From Flagellimonas aquimarina (GTDB lineage: Bacteria; Bacteroidota; Bacteroidia; Flavobacteriales; Flavobacteriaceae): a stretch of 64,000 nt of DNA. Made by a program: the position numbers and the translations under genes. How positions within the stretch are numbered: the stretch's first letter is position 1; each line of letters starts with the position of its first letter. Where the stretch lies: contig NZ_QGEG01000001.1 in assembly GCF_003149745.1 (NCBI RefSeq), positions 496,001 through 560,000 on the forward strand, given 5' to 3'. Below, in pieces: positions 55,301 through 63,104 of the stretch. Under the pieces are notes generated by a model. The model was given only the letters and a program-made list of their open reading frames with translations. It was not told the DNA's origin and searched no databases.

Positions 55301-55461
55301 CCTACCAAACGATACTCCAAACTAGAATAAAGTTCTTCCGGGTATTCGGGGGCAGTCTTTGTTGATTTGTTGCGTCGTTGCGCCTCTGTTGAAATGGTAA
55401 AAAAGCAAAATGCCAGCAAGAACAAGCCGGCTTTGGAAAGCTGTTGTTTCATTTTTTTCAT
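52315..55461 (-). CDS. Sortilin/VPS10-like Asp-box (BNR) repeat exported protein
   Basis: 1048 aa with a Sec signal (LLAFCFFTISTEAQ). At least eleven Asp-box-like repeats (TLNGGRSW, TEDAGKTW, STDGGKTW, STDSGETW, SEDGGKKW, SYDGGETW, TKDGGQSW, TTDYGKTW, SFNDGQKW and variants) form a ten-bladed type beta-propeller to about residue 720, ending with AGTETGMYVSF and IWMIDDLTVLHQL; the last 300 residues include a strand-rich and a helical tail. Often annotated as glycosyl hydrolase but the sialidase catalytic residues are not evident; a periplasmic binding or scaffolding role is as likely. Confidence 0.85.
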   Translation of the reverse strand: MKKMKQQLSKAGLFLLAFCFFTISTEAQRRNKSTKTAPEYPEELYSSLEYRLVGPFRGGRSAAVTGVPGEPNLFYFGATGGGVWKTLNGGRSWENISDGYFGGSIGSVEVAKSDANVIYVGGGEKTLRGNVSSGYGIWKTEDAGKTWKKAGLEKSRHVPRIRIHPTDYNTVYAAVLGNIYKPTKERGVYKSTDGGKTWKQVLFVNDQAGAVDLTFDPNNPRILYASTWRAKRTPYSLSSGGDGSALWKSTDSGETWTEISKNEGFPKDTLGIIGVTVSPKNSDRVWAIVENKEKGGLYRSEDGGKKWAQVNSERKLRQRAWYYTRVYADTEDENVVYVMNVRYHKSTDGGKTFNTFNAPHGDHHDLWISPENSKRMIIGDDGGAQVSYDGGETWSTYYNQPTAQFYRVTTDNAFPYRIYVAQQDNSTIRINHRSDDGSIGEDDWEPTAGGESAHIAVDPLDNDIVYGGSYDGFLTRVNHKNKTVRGINVWPDNPMGHGAEGMKYRFQWNFPIIFSRHNPKKLYTFSNHVHVSTNEGQSWELLSDDLTRNDPTKLVSSGGPITQDNTSVEYYCTIFAANESPLKEGLLWVGSDDGLIHVTKDGGQSWENITPPNMPEWSMINSIEPSAFDEGTCYVAATRYKLGDFQPYLYKTTDYGKTWSKITNGINNEHFTRVLREDPKRKGLLYAGTETGMYVSFNDGQKWEKFQLNLPIVPITDMTIKDNNLIVATQGRSIWMIDDLTVLHQLNVSAKSATTMLYKPKDSYRTKGSAAKEPSKTEGQNHPNGVVTHFYLKEMSEKDSISLTYTTMNGDTLANYSTFAKEKDKKLKVKKGGNTHVWDTRGKGAEKLEGMIFWWANFSGAKAVPGSYKAHLNVNGASQSQEFKILADPRAEVSTADMQKQYDFISDINETIDRAHQSIKKIRKINKQLEAFTKQYKDNDQTKDLVEKATKMKEDFSEIEKALYQTQNRSNQDPLNFPIRLTNKLGHLNSLVSIDDFPPTEQDIAVKNELSGKIKSQLSTFDALVDKEIKDFNTSFNSLKLNYLFIEE

Positions 55462-55541
55462 GTTGAATTAGTCGGTATTAAAAGTAGCGAAAAAGAGGGA
55501 ATGATTGCTCCCTAAGTTTCAAAAATGGTATTTTGGTAGTC

Positions 55542-56669
55542 ATGAAAAAAAAATCGTTTACAACACTTCTTCTTCTAGCTGTTCTTTTTTCAATTTCTGC
55601 GCAACAGAGTCGACTTCGTGATCACGGAATAGAAATTGGGGTCCTCAAACCCGGGCCCTTAAATGCCATTACAGATGTGCCAGGAGTGCAGGTTGGCCAT
55701 TCAACATTAAAAAAAGGTGACAGTGTAAGAACTGGGGTAACCGCCATCTTACCTCATTCTAGCAATATTTTTCAGCAAAAAGTCCCTGCCGCCATTTATC
55801 TGGGAAATGGCTTTGGCAAACTTGCCGGTTACTCTCAAGTTAAAGAGTTGGGGAATTTGGAAACCCCCATTGTTTTAACCAATACTCTTGGGGTCGCTAC
55901 AGCTGTAAATGCCTTAGTAGGGTATACTTTGTTTCTTCCAGGCAACGAGACCGTACGTTCCGTAAATGCCGTGGTAGGGGAAACAAATGATGGTTATCTT
56001 AATGATATTCGTGGGCGCCATGTTACGGAAAAAGATGTAAACAATGCTATTGAAAATGCAGAGGGCGGACAAGTTGAAGAGGGTAATGTTGGCGCTGGAA
56101 CAGGCACCATTTGCTTTGGTTTTAAAGGAGGGATTGGAACCTCATCCCGAGTATTGCCAAAAAAATCAGGTGGATATACGGTAGGCGTTTTGGCGCAAAC
56201 CAACTTTGGAGGAATGTTGAAAGTTGCAGGAGTGGATGTAGGCAAACAAATGGGGCATTATTCAGATAATTTTAAATATGCTACGGATGGTTCTTGTATG
56301 ATGATAGTCCTCACGGACGCTCCCTTAGATTCCAGAAACTTGGAACGCTTGGCAAAGAGAGCCATGTTGGGGTTGGCAAGAACAGGCGGCATAGCCAGCA
56401 ACGGCAGTGGTGACTATGTGATTGCTGTCTCCACAGCCGAAGAATGCAGAATTCCTTATAAAAACGACAGTGCCTTACAAACGGTGCCAACCCTAAGAAA
56501 CTCTGCAATGACTCCATTGTTTTTAGCCACCATTGAGGCTACAGAGGAAGCTATTTTAAATTCCCTTTTTGCCGCAGAGACTATGACAGGTAGAAACGGG
56601 CATAAAATTGAAGCACTCCCTAAAAAAAAAGTGTTGGAAATGCTAAAGGCCGCAGGAAAAATTCGGTAA
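55542..56669 (+). CDS. P1 family peptidase (DmpA/BapA-type aminopeptidase)
   Basis: 375 aa starting at the ATG at 55542, which opens a Sec signal (TLLLLAVLFSISAQ). Family motifs: LNAITDVPGVQVGHSTL, TAILPHSS, NTLGVATAVNALVGYTL, GNVGAGTGTICFGFKGGIGT, and DGSCMMIVLTDAP with the probable self-processing/nucleophilic Ser, as in DmpA-type N-terminal-nucleophile hydrolases. Periplasmic aminopeptidase acting on D- or beta-amino acid substrates is the inferred role. Divergent from the sortilin-like gene (80-bp gap). Confidence 0.88.
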   Translation: MKKKSFTTLLLLAVLFSISAQQSRLRDHGIEIGVLKPGPLNAITDVPGVQVGHSTLKKGDSVRTGVTAILPHSSNIFQQKVPAAIYLGNGFGKLAGYSQVKELGNLETPIVLTNTLGVATAVNALVGYTLFLPGNETVRSVNAVVGETNDGYLNDIRGRHVTEKDVNNAIENAEGGQVEEGNVGAGTGTICFGFKGGIGTSSRVLPKKSGGYTVGVLAQTNFGGMLKVAGVDVGKQMGHYSDNFKYATDGSCMMIVLTDAPLDSRNLERLAKRAMLGLARTGGIASNGSGDYVIAVSTAEECRIPYKNDSALQTVPTLRNSAMTPLFLATIEATEEAILNSLFAAETMTGRNGHKIEALPKKKVLEMLKAAGKIR

Positions 56670-56734
56670 ATATTATTTCCTTCACTCCTCCGTTTTTTTT
56701 AGTTTTAGAAAACAATTTTTAAAAACACTTTACC

Positions 56735-57865
56735 ATGGATATTTTTAGCAAAATCAAAGAAAAACTCACCCACGAGTTTATTGATATTATTGAGTGGCTT
56801 GACTATACCGATGATACTATTGCACATCGATTTGAGCGCTACCAAAATGAGATTAAAAACGGTGCCAAGCTAATTGTTAGAGAAGGGCAAACGGCCGTTT
56901 TTGTAAACGAAGGACAGCTAGCTGATGTCTTTACACCAGGAACATACGATTTAACTACCAAGAATTTACCAATTCTGGCAACTCTTAAAGGATGGAAATA
57001 CGGTTTCAATTCCCCTTTTAAAGCTGAGGTTTACTTTGTGAACACCCATCTCTTCACTGATGAAAAATGGGGGACAAAAAGTCCGATTACTTTAAGTGAT
57101 GAGCGCTTTGGTTTGGTGGAAATCAGAGCTTTTGGAACATATGCCTTTAAAATTTCAGATGCGGGCAAGTTCATTGTAGATATTGTTGGAACCGACAACA
57201 ATTTCACGAATTTTGAAATCAATGAGCATCTAAAAAGCTTAATTGCAACACGTTTTACAGATACCGTTGGCGAGGCAAATCTACCTATTGAACTATATGC
57301 GGCCAATACCTCAGAACTTTCGGAAACATGCCAAGAGGTAATGAAACCGGAATTTCTTTCGGTAGGGATTTCCTTGGAGAAATTCTATATTGAAAATGTC
57401 TCCATGCCCGAAGATCTTAAAAAAGAAATCTTCGAATACAGTCGTATTGACAAATTGGATTTGGATAAGTTGACAAAATTCAAAACCGCCAAAGCCATTG
57501 AAGCCGCTGCCAAAAATGAGGGTGGAACTGCAGGAGCAGGTATGGGAATGGGAATGGGCTTTGTATTGGCGCAACAAATGGGTGGACTAATGAGTCCTCA
57601 AATGGGAGGTAGTCCGCAAATACAACAGCAAGGTGCTTTTCCTCCACCAATGCCAGTGGCAGTGCAGTATTTCTATGCGGTTAATGGAGCTCAACAAGGC
57701 CCCGTCTCTTTTGAACAATTGCAGGCCCTATTTGCCGGGCGTACCATAAATAGAGATAGTCTGGTTTGGAAGCAAGGCATGGCCGCCTGGACCGCCTTAA
57801 AAGATGTGGAAGAATTGAAGTCGTTCTTAGGGGGGAACACTCCGCCGCCATTGCCAAATTCTTAA
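56735..57865 (+). CDS. SPFH domain protein with C-terminal GYF_2 domain (YdjI-like)
   Basis: 376 aa. SPFH/YdjI-type domain (about 20-255): ANGA-like KLIVREGQTAVFVNEGQL, FTPGTYDLTTKNLPIL, EVYFVNTHLFTDEKWGT, GTYAFKISDAGKF. A Gly/Met-rich linker (about 265-285) leads to a GYF_2 domain from about 311 (YFYAVNGAQQGPVSFEQLQALF, WKQGMAAWTAL). No signal peptide; SPFH proteins assemble at the inner face of the membrane. It is followed 3 bp later by a zinc-ribbon membrane protein, similar in kind to the Bacillus YdjI-YdjG pair that works with PspA in envelope stress. Confidence 0.88.
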   Translation: MDIFSKIKEKLTHEFIDIIEWLDYTDDTIAHRFERYQNEIKNGAKLIVREGQTAVFVNEGQLADVFTPGTYDLTTKNLPILATLKGWKYGFNSPFKAEVYFVNTHLFTDEKWGTKSPITLSDERFGLVEIRAFGTYAFKISDAGKFIVDIVGTDNNFTNFEINEHLKSLIATRFTDTVGEANLPIELYAANTSELSETCQEVMKPEFLSVGISLEKFYIENVSMPEDLKKEIFEYSRIDKLDLDKLTKFKTAKAIEAAAKNEGGTAGAGMGMGMGFVLAQQMGGLMSPQMGGSPQIQQQGAFPPPMPVAVQYFYAVNGAQQGPVSFEQLQALFAGRTINRDSLVWKQGMAAWTALKDVEELKSFLGGNTPPPLPNS

Positions 57866-57868
57866 TCT

Positions 57869-58960
57869 TTGGAAGCATCAATCCAAAAAACAGAACTTAA
57901 AAAACCCTGCATAAATTGCGGTGCAGAGCTTAAGTACAAACCCGGGACAACTAACATTAGTTGTGAGTATTGTGGGCATGAGGAATCTATAAATATAGAT
58001 GAGAATGGGTTCACGGAGTTAGAACTGTATCCTTATCTTAAAGAGATGGGCGCCCAAAAGCACAGTGAAGAAATCTCTATGCTGCATTGCAAAAACTGTG
58101 GCGCCAATCAACACGTTGAGGAAAACTATAAATCGCTCCATTGCGTTTACTGCAGCATACCTTTGGTTGTAGAAGACGCGTACAAAGAAGGTTGGATATT
58201 GCCAGGTGCGATTTTACCATTTCAAATTGAAAAACAGAAATCGTTTCTCATTTTCCAAAAATGGGTGAGCAAGTTATGGTGGGCTCCCAATAAGCTTAAA
58301 AAAGCTTCTTTGGACCCTCAGTTTACCAAAGGATTGTATTTACCCTATTGGACTTTTGATGCACAACTATCAGCATCTTATTCTGGGCAGCGAGGTGAAT
58401 ATTATTATGAAACACAGCGCTACAGGGACAGCAATGGCAAAACCCGGACACGGCAGGTTCGCAAAACACGATGGTATCCAGCTTCAGGGAGCGTTTCTGG
58501 CTTTGTAGACGATACTTTGATAAAGGCGTCCAAACAAAAGACAGGAAGAATTCCAAGCAAAATTGCACATTGGAATTTAAAGAAATTACAACCTTTCGAT
58601 AGTGGTTTTCTTTCTGGTTTTGTAACCGAAAAATATACCATTCCTTTAGAGCAAGGGCATTTATCAGCCAAGGGAGAAGCAAAACAAATTGCAGAACGCT
58701 GGTGCAGGCAAGATATTGGAGGTGATACACAGAGAGTGAACAGTATGGATATGAACTTATCAGAAGAAACCTTTAAGCATATTCTATTACCTGTTTATAT
58801 AAGCGCGTATCGTTATAAAAGCAAAGAATACAATTTTTTTATTAATGGGGAAAATGGTCAAATATCCGGAACAAGACCTTATAGTTTTTGGAAAATATTC
58901 TTGGCCATTTTAGCTGCTATCTTATTGATTTGCATTTTAGTATATTTTGGTCAAGGTTAG
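57869..58960 (+). CDS. Zinc-ribbon membrane protein (YdjG-like)
   Basis: 363 aa; TTG start at 57869, the only start near the conserved N-terminus and 3 bp after the SPFH stop. Two zinc ribbons: CINCGAEL with CEYCGHEE (about 14-39) and CKNCGANQ with CVYCSIPL (about 72-98), then a body with strand-rich WTFDAQLSASYSG and KHILLPVYISAYRYKSKEYNFFINGENGQISG, and a single C-terminal helix (FLAILAAILLICILVYF). The build is that of a tail-anchored inner-membrane protein with a cytosolic zinc part, plausible partner of the SPFH protein. Unknown function otherwise. Confidence 0.85.
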   Translation: MEASIQKTELKKPCINCGAELKYKPGTTNISCEYCGHEESINIDENGFTELELYPYLKEMGAQKHSEEISMLHCKNCGANQHVEENYKSLHCVYCSIPLVVEDAYKEGWILPGAILPFQIEKQKSFLIFQKWVSKLWWAPNKLKKASLDPQFTKGLYLPYWTFDAQLSASYSGQRGEYYYETQRYRDSNGKTRTRQVRKTRWYPASGSVSGFVDDTLIKASKQKTGRIPSKIAHWNLKKLQPFDSGFLSGFVTEKYTIPLEQGHLSAKGEAKQIAERWCRQDIGGDTQRVNSMDMNLSEETFKHILLPVYISAYRYKSKEYNFFINGENGQISGTRPYSFWKIFLAILAAILLICILVYFGQG

Positions 58961-58981
58961 TCAATATAAAAATATTTAGTC

Positions 58982-59488
58982 ATGAAAAAAATACTTCTAT
59001 TCTCTATGATCATCGTTCTATCCTCGTGCATAAAACAACAACCTTTTTCAAATGATTGGGATGTTGTTCTAAAGACGGATAGAGATGGGAGTGTTCTAAA
59101 AGGGTCTAAAAAAGATTTGATAAATGCGATTAGAAATGGCCAAGATTTAAAAATTGGATGGGGGGCAAAAAGAGAAGATCTTTCCATAGAACACTTGTCG
59201 TCGCCCATTTGGTTAGCCATACTAAGCGAAAAGGAAGTGATGGCCCATTTAGACCCTCAAGTATTGTCAAATATTGACTGGGACAGTCTTAATGTGAATT
59301 ATAAAGATTCAGACAAGTTACAACAGGAGTGGCGGGTAGTGCTTAGCACAAAAAGCAACTTTGATGCTGTCTGGTATGATAAAAAGGCCGATACATTAAT
59401 TAGAAGATGGCCCCAAAAGCATATTATGACTTGGTTTGCCAAAGGTCCCGTTGAGAAAAATGCAGTTCCTTTGTTTAACAAATCTTAA
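58982..59488 (+). CDS. Lipoprotein, unknown function
   Basis: 168 aa with a lipoprotein signal (LLFSMIIVLSSCIKQQ). The mature part WDVVLKTDRDGSVLKGSKKDLINAIRNGQDLKIGWGAKRED and DAVWYDKKADTLIRRWPQKHIMTWFAKGP has no family I recognise. It begins 21 bp after the zinc-ribbon gene and ends 40 bp before the LytTR gene, so it is likely in the SPFH operon. Confidence 0.6.
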   Translation: MKKILLFSMIIVLSSCIKQQPFSNDWDVVLKTDRDGSVLKGSKKDLINAIRNGQDLKIGWGAKREDLSIEHLSSPIWLAILSEKEVMAHLDPQVLSNIDWDSLNVNYKDSDKLQQEWRVVLSTKSNFDAVWYDKKADTLIRRWPQKHIMTWFAKGPVEKNAVPLFNKS

Positions 59489-59528
59489 AGTTTTGGTGGG
59501 CTTCTAAAAGAATTACTACTTTTAAAAT

Positions 59529-60293
59529 GTGTCTAAACGTGCCTCCTTAATATCTCTTTTTGTGTTGCTGAACATGGCCATAGGTCGTATGTTTCAGGAA
59601 AGTTTAGGCGCAACCTGTTTTTCTGAACTTTTTATTATTGCCATTACCAGTTTCTTTTTTTGGAATGTTTCCGCCCAACAAATAAAAAAATGGGGCAACA
59701 AATGGACAATATCATCATCAGGAAATAATATGCTGATCCAAAGTGGATTGGGCCTGTCCGTTTCTGCATTAAACATTATTATTGGCCATATTTTGGCTGC
59801 GCTTTTAATGACCGTGGTCTACCAACGCACTTCTCCCAGTTTTGATGTGTTAAATGCAAGCCTTACCAACAACATAGCTGTAAACCTGCTTTGTTATTTT
59901 TTATTACTGCTGTTCTTGGTTGACTCAAAAAAAGGGGAAATCCCCACCACCACGCCAAGCAAGAATATAGCATACAATAACCGCATTGCAGTTTCCAAAA
60001 AAGGCTTTCAATTTTTACTAAGCCCAGAAGAGGTTATTTATGTGGAAACCAGCAACAATTGCATCATTTTACATACAAAAAAAGGGAGGTTTGTAAAGTA
60101 CCAAAGTCTAAAAACCTTTTCTAAAAACCTTTGCCCAAATACCTTTAAGCGTGTTCACCGTTCTTATCTTGTAAATTCGGATCTAATAGAACGCATCCAA
60201 AAGAATCATAATGGAGATGGAGTGCTTCATTTAAAAACAGGGGACGATATTAAGTTTAGCAGAACATACCTTAATACGATTACCAATACATAG
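59529..60293 (+). CDS. Membrane-bound LytTR-domain transcription regulator
   Basis: 254 aa starting at GTG 59529 (the ATG at 59527 is out of frame). Four hydrophobic segments (SLISLFVLLNMAIGRMF, LFIIAITSFFFWNVSA, LSVSALNIIIGHILAALLMT, AVNLLCYFLLLLFLV) are followed by a LytTR DNA-binding domain (about 155-252) with FLLSPEEVIYVETSNNCIIL, FKRVHRSYLVNSDLIERI and FSRTYLNT. There is no receiver domain: it would sense in the membrane directly. Follows the lipoprotein by 40 bp. Targets unknown. Confidence 0.85.
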   Translation: MSKRASLISLFVLLNMAIGRMFQESLGATCFSELFIIAITSFFFWNVSAQQIKKWGNKWTISSSGNNMLIQSGLGLSVSALNIIIGHILAALLMTVVYQRTSPSFDVLNASLTNNIAVNLLCYFLLLLFLVDSKKGEIPTTTPSKNIAYNNRIAVSKKGFQFLLSPEEVIYVETSNNCIILHTKKGRFVKYQSLKTFSKNLCPNTFKRVHRSYLVNSDLIERIQKNHNGDGVLHLKTGDDIKFSRTYLNTITNT

Positions 60294-60386
60294 AGTCTTC
60301 GCAACTCACCCTTTTTTTACCGCAGCTCGCATAGGTAATTTATACTTTCTTCATAGAAGTGATCATCTTTACAAAAATCAATTAAA

Positions 60387-60848
60387 ATGATAAAAAAAGT
60401 ATGCTGGCTAGTTTTGCTGGCTACCCTCGGTTGTCAAACAAAACCTCAAGAACATATCGTTCAAACCTCTATCGCACCAGAAGATAAAGAAACCCTTCGG
60501 CACCTAAAAGAAGTGCAATGGCCAAAAGCTTATCGAGAACAGGATACTATTTTGCTTGATCACATTTTAGGGGATGATTTTCAAATGGTAGATAACAGTG
60601 GTAACTGGTCCAACAAGATCAAAGAATTAGAGTGGATCAAAGAAAACGCCATGGAGCATGATTCTTTCTATTACGAAATAAAGCGTCTAGATATTTTGGA
60701 TAATGGGACCGCTCTTATTTGTGGGACCGGACATATTTTAAACGATTCCACAGAAACGGTATATCAATCCAGCAATGTTCTTATCAAACGCGATGGGGAT
60801 TGGAAAGCTATTGCATCCCACGTATCCGGAATAAAAACCCTTGACTAA
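60387..60848 (+). CDS. NTF2-like/DUF4440 lipoprotein
   Basis: 153 aa with a lipoprotein signal (LVLLATLGCQTKPQ). The mature part fits the SnoaL/DUF4440 cone fold: LKEVQWPKAYREQDTILLDHILGDDFQMVDNSG, KELEWIKENAMEHDSFYYEIKRLDIL, TALICGTGHILND and VYQSSNVLIKRDGDWKAIASHVS. No catalytic residues stand out, so the role is open. It is probably monocistronic, 94 bp after the LytTR gene. Confidence 0.75.
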   Translation: MIKKVCWLVLLATLGCQTKPQEHIVQTSIAPEDKETLRHLKEVQWPKAYREQDTILLDHILGDDFQMVDNSGNWSNKIKELEWIKENAMEHDSFYYEIKRLDILDNGTALICGTGHILNDSTETVYQSSNVLIKRDGDWKAIASHVSGIKTLD

Positions 60849-60897
60849 TCAATTTTGGGTTAAATAAATCTTAATCTTATGAAAATAAATGTTTTAA

Positions 60898-60950
60898 AAA
60901 AGCAATTTCTTTATTTTCCCATCTAGTACCTTCATTTTAAAAGCAATTTC
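60898..60950. repeat. 12-bp direct repeat upstream of SMP-30-like gene
   Basis: AAAAGCAATTTC at 60898-60909 and 60939-60950, 41 bp apart (about four helical turns), just before the ATG at 60953. Could be tandem regulator sites; may be chance in AT-rich DNA. Confidence 0.45.
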
Positions 60951-60952
60951 AA

Positions 60953-61930
60953 ATGAAAACGTATGCCCTTTGTTCACTTTTAGAAAGAAGTAAAATAAGA
61001 GCTTACCATACAGCACTGTTCTTTGCCCTCTCAGTTTGTTCGGGGCATTCACAGTCAAGTTCAGTTGAGCTCAAATTCGAAAAAAACCTCATCCCAGAAG
61101 GCATTGCAGTAGATGCTAAATCAGAAAAGGTATATCTAAATAGCCTTACCCTAAACAAAATTGTATGTTCCAATCTAGATGGTGGTAATCCTGAAGATTT
61201 TCTAAAAGAAAATGTGTACGATTATCTCTCTGGTTTTGGAATGACCATAAAAGGCAATACCCTGTTTGCCCTTGGGAATAGTCTTCCAAAAGAAAACAAT
61301 GCATCTATACTACTTTTACTGGATATCACCTCGGGAGATTTGATTGAGTCTTACAAGTTGAACAATTCCGAATTCATCTATCTGAACGATATTGCCATAA
61401 GTTCCCTAGGCGATGTGTATATCACAGATTCAGAAAGCAATAATATCTATACCGTAAACAATTCTACAGATGATTTAGAAGTTTTTTTTTCCAGTGATGA
61501 AATCAAACACTCCAATGGGATAGCAATATCCAAGGATGATAAACACCTCTATTTTGCTTCATACACCAATGGGATTAGGATTCTGGATATTGCTACCAAA
61601 AAATTGGTAAATCAGCCCAATGACCACAAAGGAATCGATGGAATGAAGTTCTATAAGAACAGTTTAATAGGTATGGTCAATGCAAGAAGGGATGCTTCTG
61701 AAAATGGAGTTTATAGGTTTTATTTGAACGAAGAGCTTTCCGAGATTGTTCGTAAAGAGAAACTGATGGATTTTAGACGTAGTTCTGATATTCCTACCAC
61801 TTTTGATTTGATTGAAGACACCATGTATTTTGTTGCTGATTCTCAAATGGATATTCTTGATCAGCAGACCAATACAATCATTGATGCCTCAAAATTGGAA
61901 AATTACCGATTAATCGTTCAAAAACTCTAA
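60953..61930 (+). CDS. Exported SMP-30/gluconolactonase-like beta-propeller protein
   Basis: 325 aa. The N-terminus has a long basic stretch (SLLERSKIRAYH) before a signal segment (TALFFALSVCSGHSQ), so exported. The rest has the repeating strand pattern of SMP-30-type propellers: LIPEGIAVDAKSEKVYLNSL, EFIYLNDIAISSLGDVYITDSESNNIYTV, HSNGIAISKDDKHLYFASYTNGI and GIDGMKFYKNSLIGMVNA. Substrate unknown. Its 3' end overlaps the convergent lactonase-like gene by 21 bp. Confidence 0.75.
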   Translation: MKTYALCSLLERSKIRAYHTALFFALSVCSGHSQSSSVELKFEKNLIPEGIAVDAKSEKVYLNSLTLNKIVCSNLDGGNPEDFLKENVYDYLSGFGMTIKGNTLFALGNSLPKENNASILLLLDITSGDLIESYKLNNSEFIYLNDIAISSLGDVYITDSESNNIYTVNNSTDDLEVFFSSDEIKHSNGIAISKDDKHLYFASYTNGIRILDIATKKLVNQPNDHKGIDGMKFYKNSLIGMVNARRDASENGVYRFYLNEELSEIVRKEKLMDFRRSSDIPTTFDLIEDTMYFVADSQMDILDQQTNTIIDASKLENYRLIVQKL

Positions 61931-63016
61931 ACAAACCGGGCTTGGTAACTCGGTCTCGTTTAAAAATTGCAAGGTTCCATTTTCAGTATTCCTTTTAAAG
62001 ACGGTAATGTTATTGCTTCTCTGATTGGCTATCAGAATAAAGTTCCCGCTTGGATCAATAGTGAAATTCCGTGGCCAATTTCCCCTAACTGATTCGCGAC
62101 CAACCAATTGCAATTTTCCCGTTGTTTGATCCACTTTAAAAATGACTATTGAATTTTCCCCACGGTTAGAGCCGTACAAATATTTACCGTCTGAAGATAA
62201 ATGAATATCTGCACAAAAACTTTCACCTTTAAAAGAAGCATCAAGTGTACTTTTGGATTCTATTTCTGAATACTTCCCATCCTTATTTTTTTGAAAAACA
62301 CCAATGGTTGAATTTAGTTCATTGATGATATATAGAAATTCATTTTTCTTACCGAAAACAAAGTGTCTTGGGCCTGCACCATCTGGTAAATCCAATGAAG
62401 CTTGATTTGCTGTTTTAAATTGCCCATTTTGGTTTTGATACCGCTTTATCGCATCTAGCCCCAAGTCTGATACAAACAAGCCCTCTACAGAAAACTTTGC
62501 CATATGGGCATGTGCCGTTTTAACCGTATCCAACATTTTGTGGTCAATGATCTGTGGATCGCTCTTTAGTGCTCCGCCATCTTCTAACCCAAAAATAGAT
62601 ACATTGCCTCCTGTATAATTTGAGACGGCCAAATACCCATAATTTGATAGTGACACATGGCAAGGATGCGCACCGCCAGTACCCATACTGTTCTGAAGTT
62701 CTAAAAGTCCATCCTTTAATTTAAAAGCAGTAACGCCTCCGCCCAAACTATCAAAATTTGCTGTTTCCTGCACGGCATACAAATTTGTTCTGTTCTTGGA
62801 AATTTTCAAAAAAGAGGGGTTTGGCAATACGGCGGCCAGACTCTTTTCTTCAAGTGTTCCAGAATTAGAATTGAATGTAAAACGATAGATTCCTTCACTT
62901 TCACCATCGGTATACGTTCCTACAAATAGTGGTAATGTTTTTGTCACTTGCTTTTTTTCAGAACAACCCATTAAAATCAACAAAGAAATACTAAAAACTA
63001 TATAAGAAAACTTCAT
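61910..63016 (-). CDS. Lactonase family beta-propeller lipoprotein (6-phosphogluconolactonase-like fold)
   Basis: 368 aa with a lipoprotein signal (SISLLILMGCSEKKQ). Seven-bladed lactonase family (PF10282) pattern: LFVGTYTDGESEGIYRFTFN, GGAHPCHVSLSNYGYLAVSNYTGGNVSIF, DGAGPRHFVFGKKNEFLYIINELNSTIGVF and SFCADIHLSSDGKYLYGSNRGENSIVIF, WPRNFTIDPSGNFILIANQRSNNITVF. The periplasmic location argues against a true pentose-phosphate 6-phosphogluconolactonase; a lactone of an oxidised sugar is a likelier substrate. Divergent from the AraC-type gene. Confidence 0.85.
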   Translation of the reverse strand: MKFSYIVFSISLLILMGCSEKKQVTKTLPLFVGTYTDGESEGIYRFTFNSNSGTLEEKSLAAVLPNPSFLKISKNRTNLYAVQETANFDSLGGGVTAFKLKDGLLELQNSMGTGGAHPCHVSLSNYGYLAVSNYTGGNVSIFGLEDGGALKSDPQIIDHKMLDTVKTAHAHMAKFSVEGLFVSDLGLDAIKRYQNQNGQFKTANQASLDLPDGAGPRHFVFGKKNEFLYIINELNSTIGVFQKNKDGKYSEIESKSTLDASFKGESFCADIHLSSDGKYLYGSNRGENSIVIFKVDQTTGKLQLVGRESVRGNWPRNFTIDPSGNFILIANQRSNNITVFKRNTENGTLQFLNETELPSPVCLEFLND

Positions 63017-63086
63017 TCGCTAAAAGGTCTTTTGCTAAAAATAGTAACTATCTACGACATATAAATTTTCTTTGTCTCCTTCTTTA

Positions 63087-63094
63087 TATTTTTG
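63087..63094 (+). promoter_or_regulatory. -7 element of AraC-type gene
   Basis: TATTTTTG, an exact TAnnTTTG match 10 bp before the ATG at 63105, implying a very short or no leader. Confidence 0.4.
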
Positions 63095-63104
63095 AACAGT
63101 GGAT

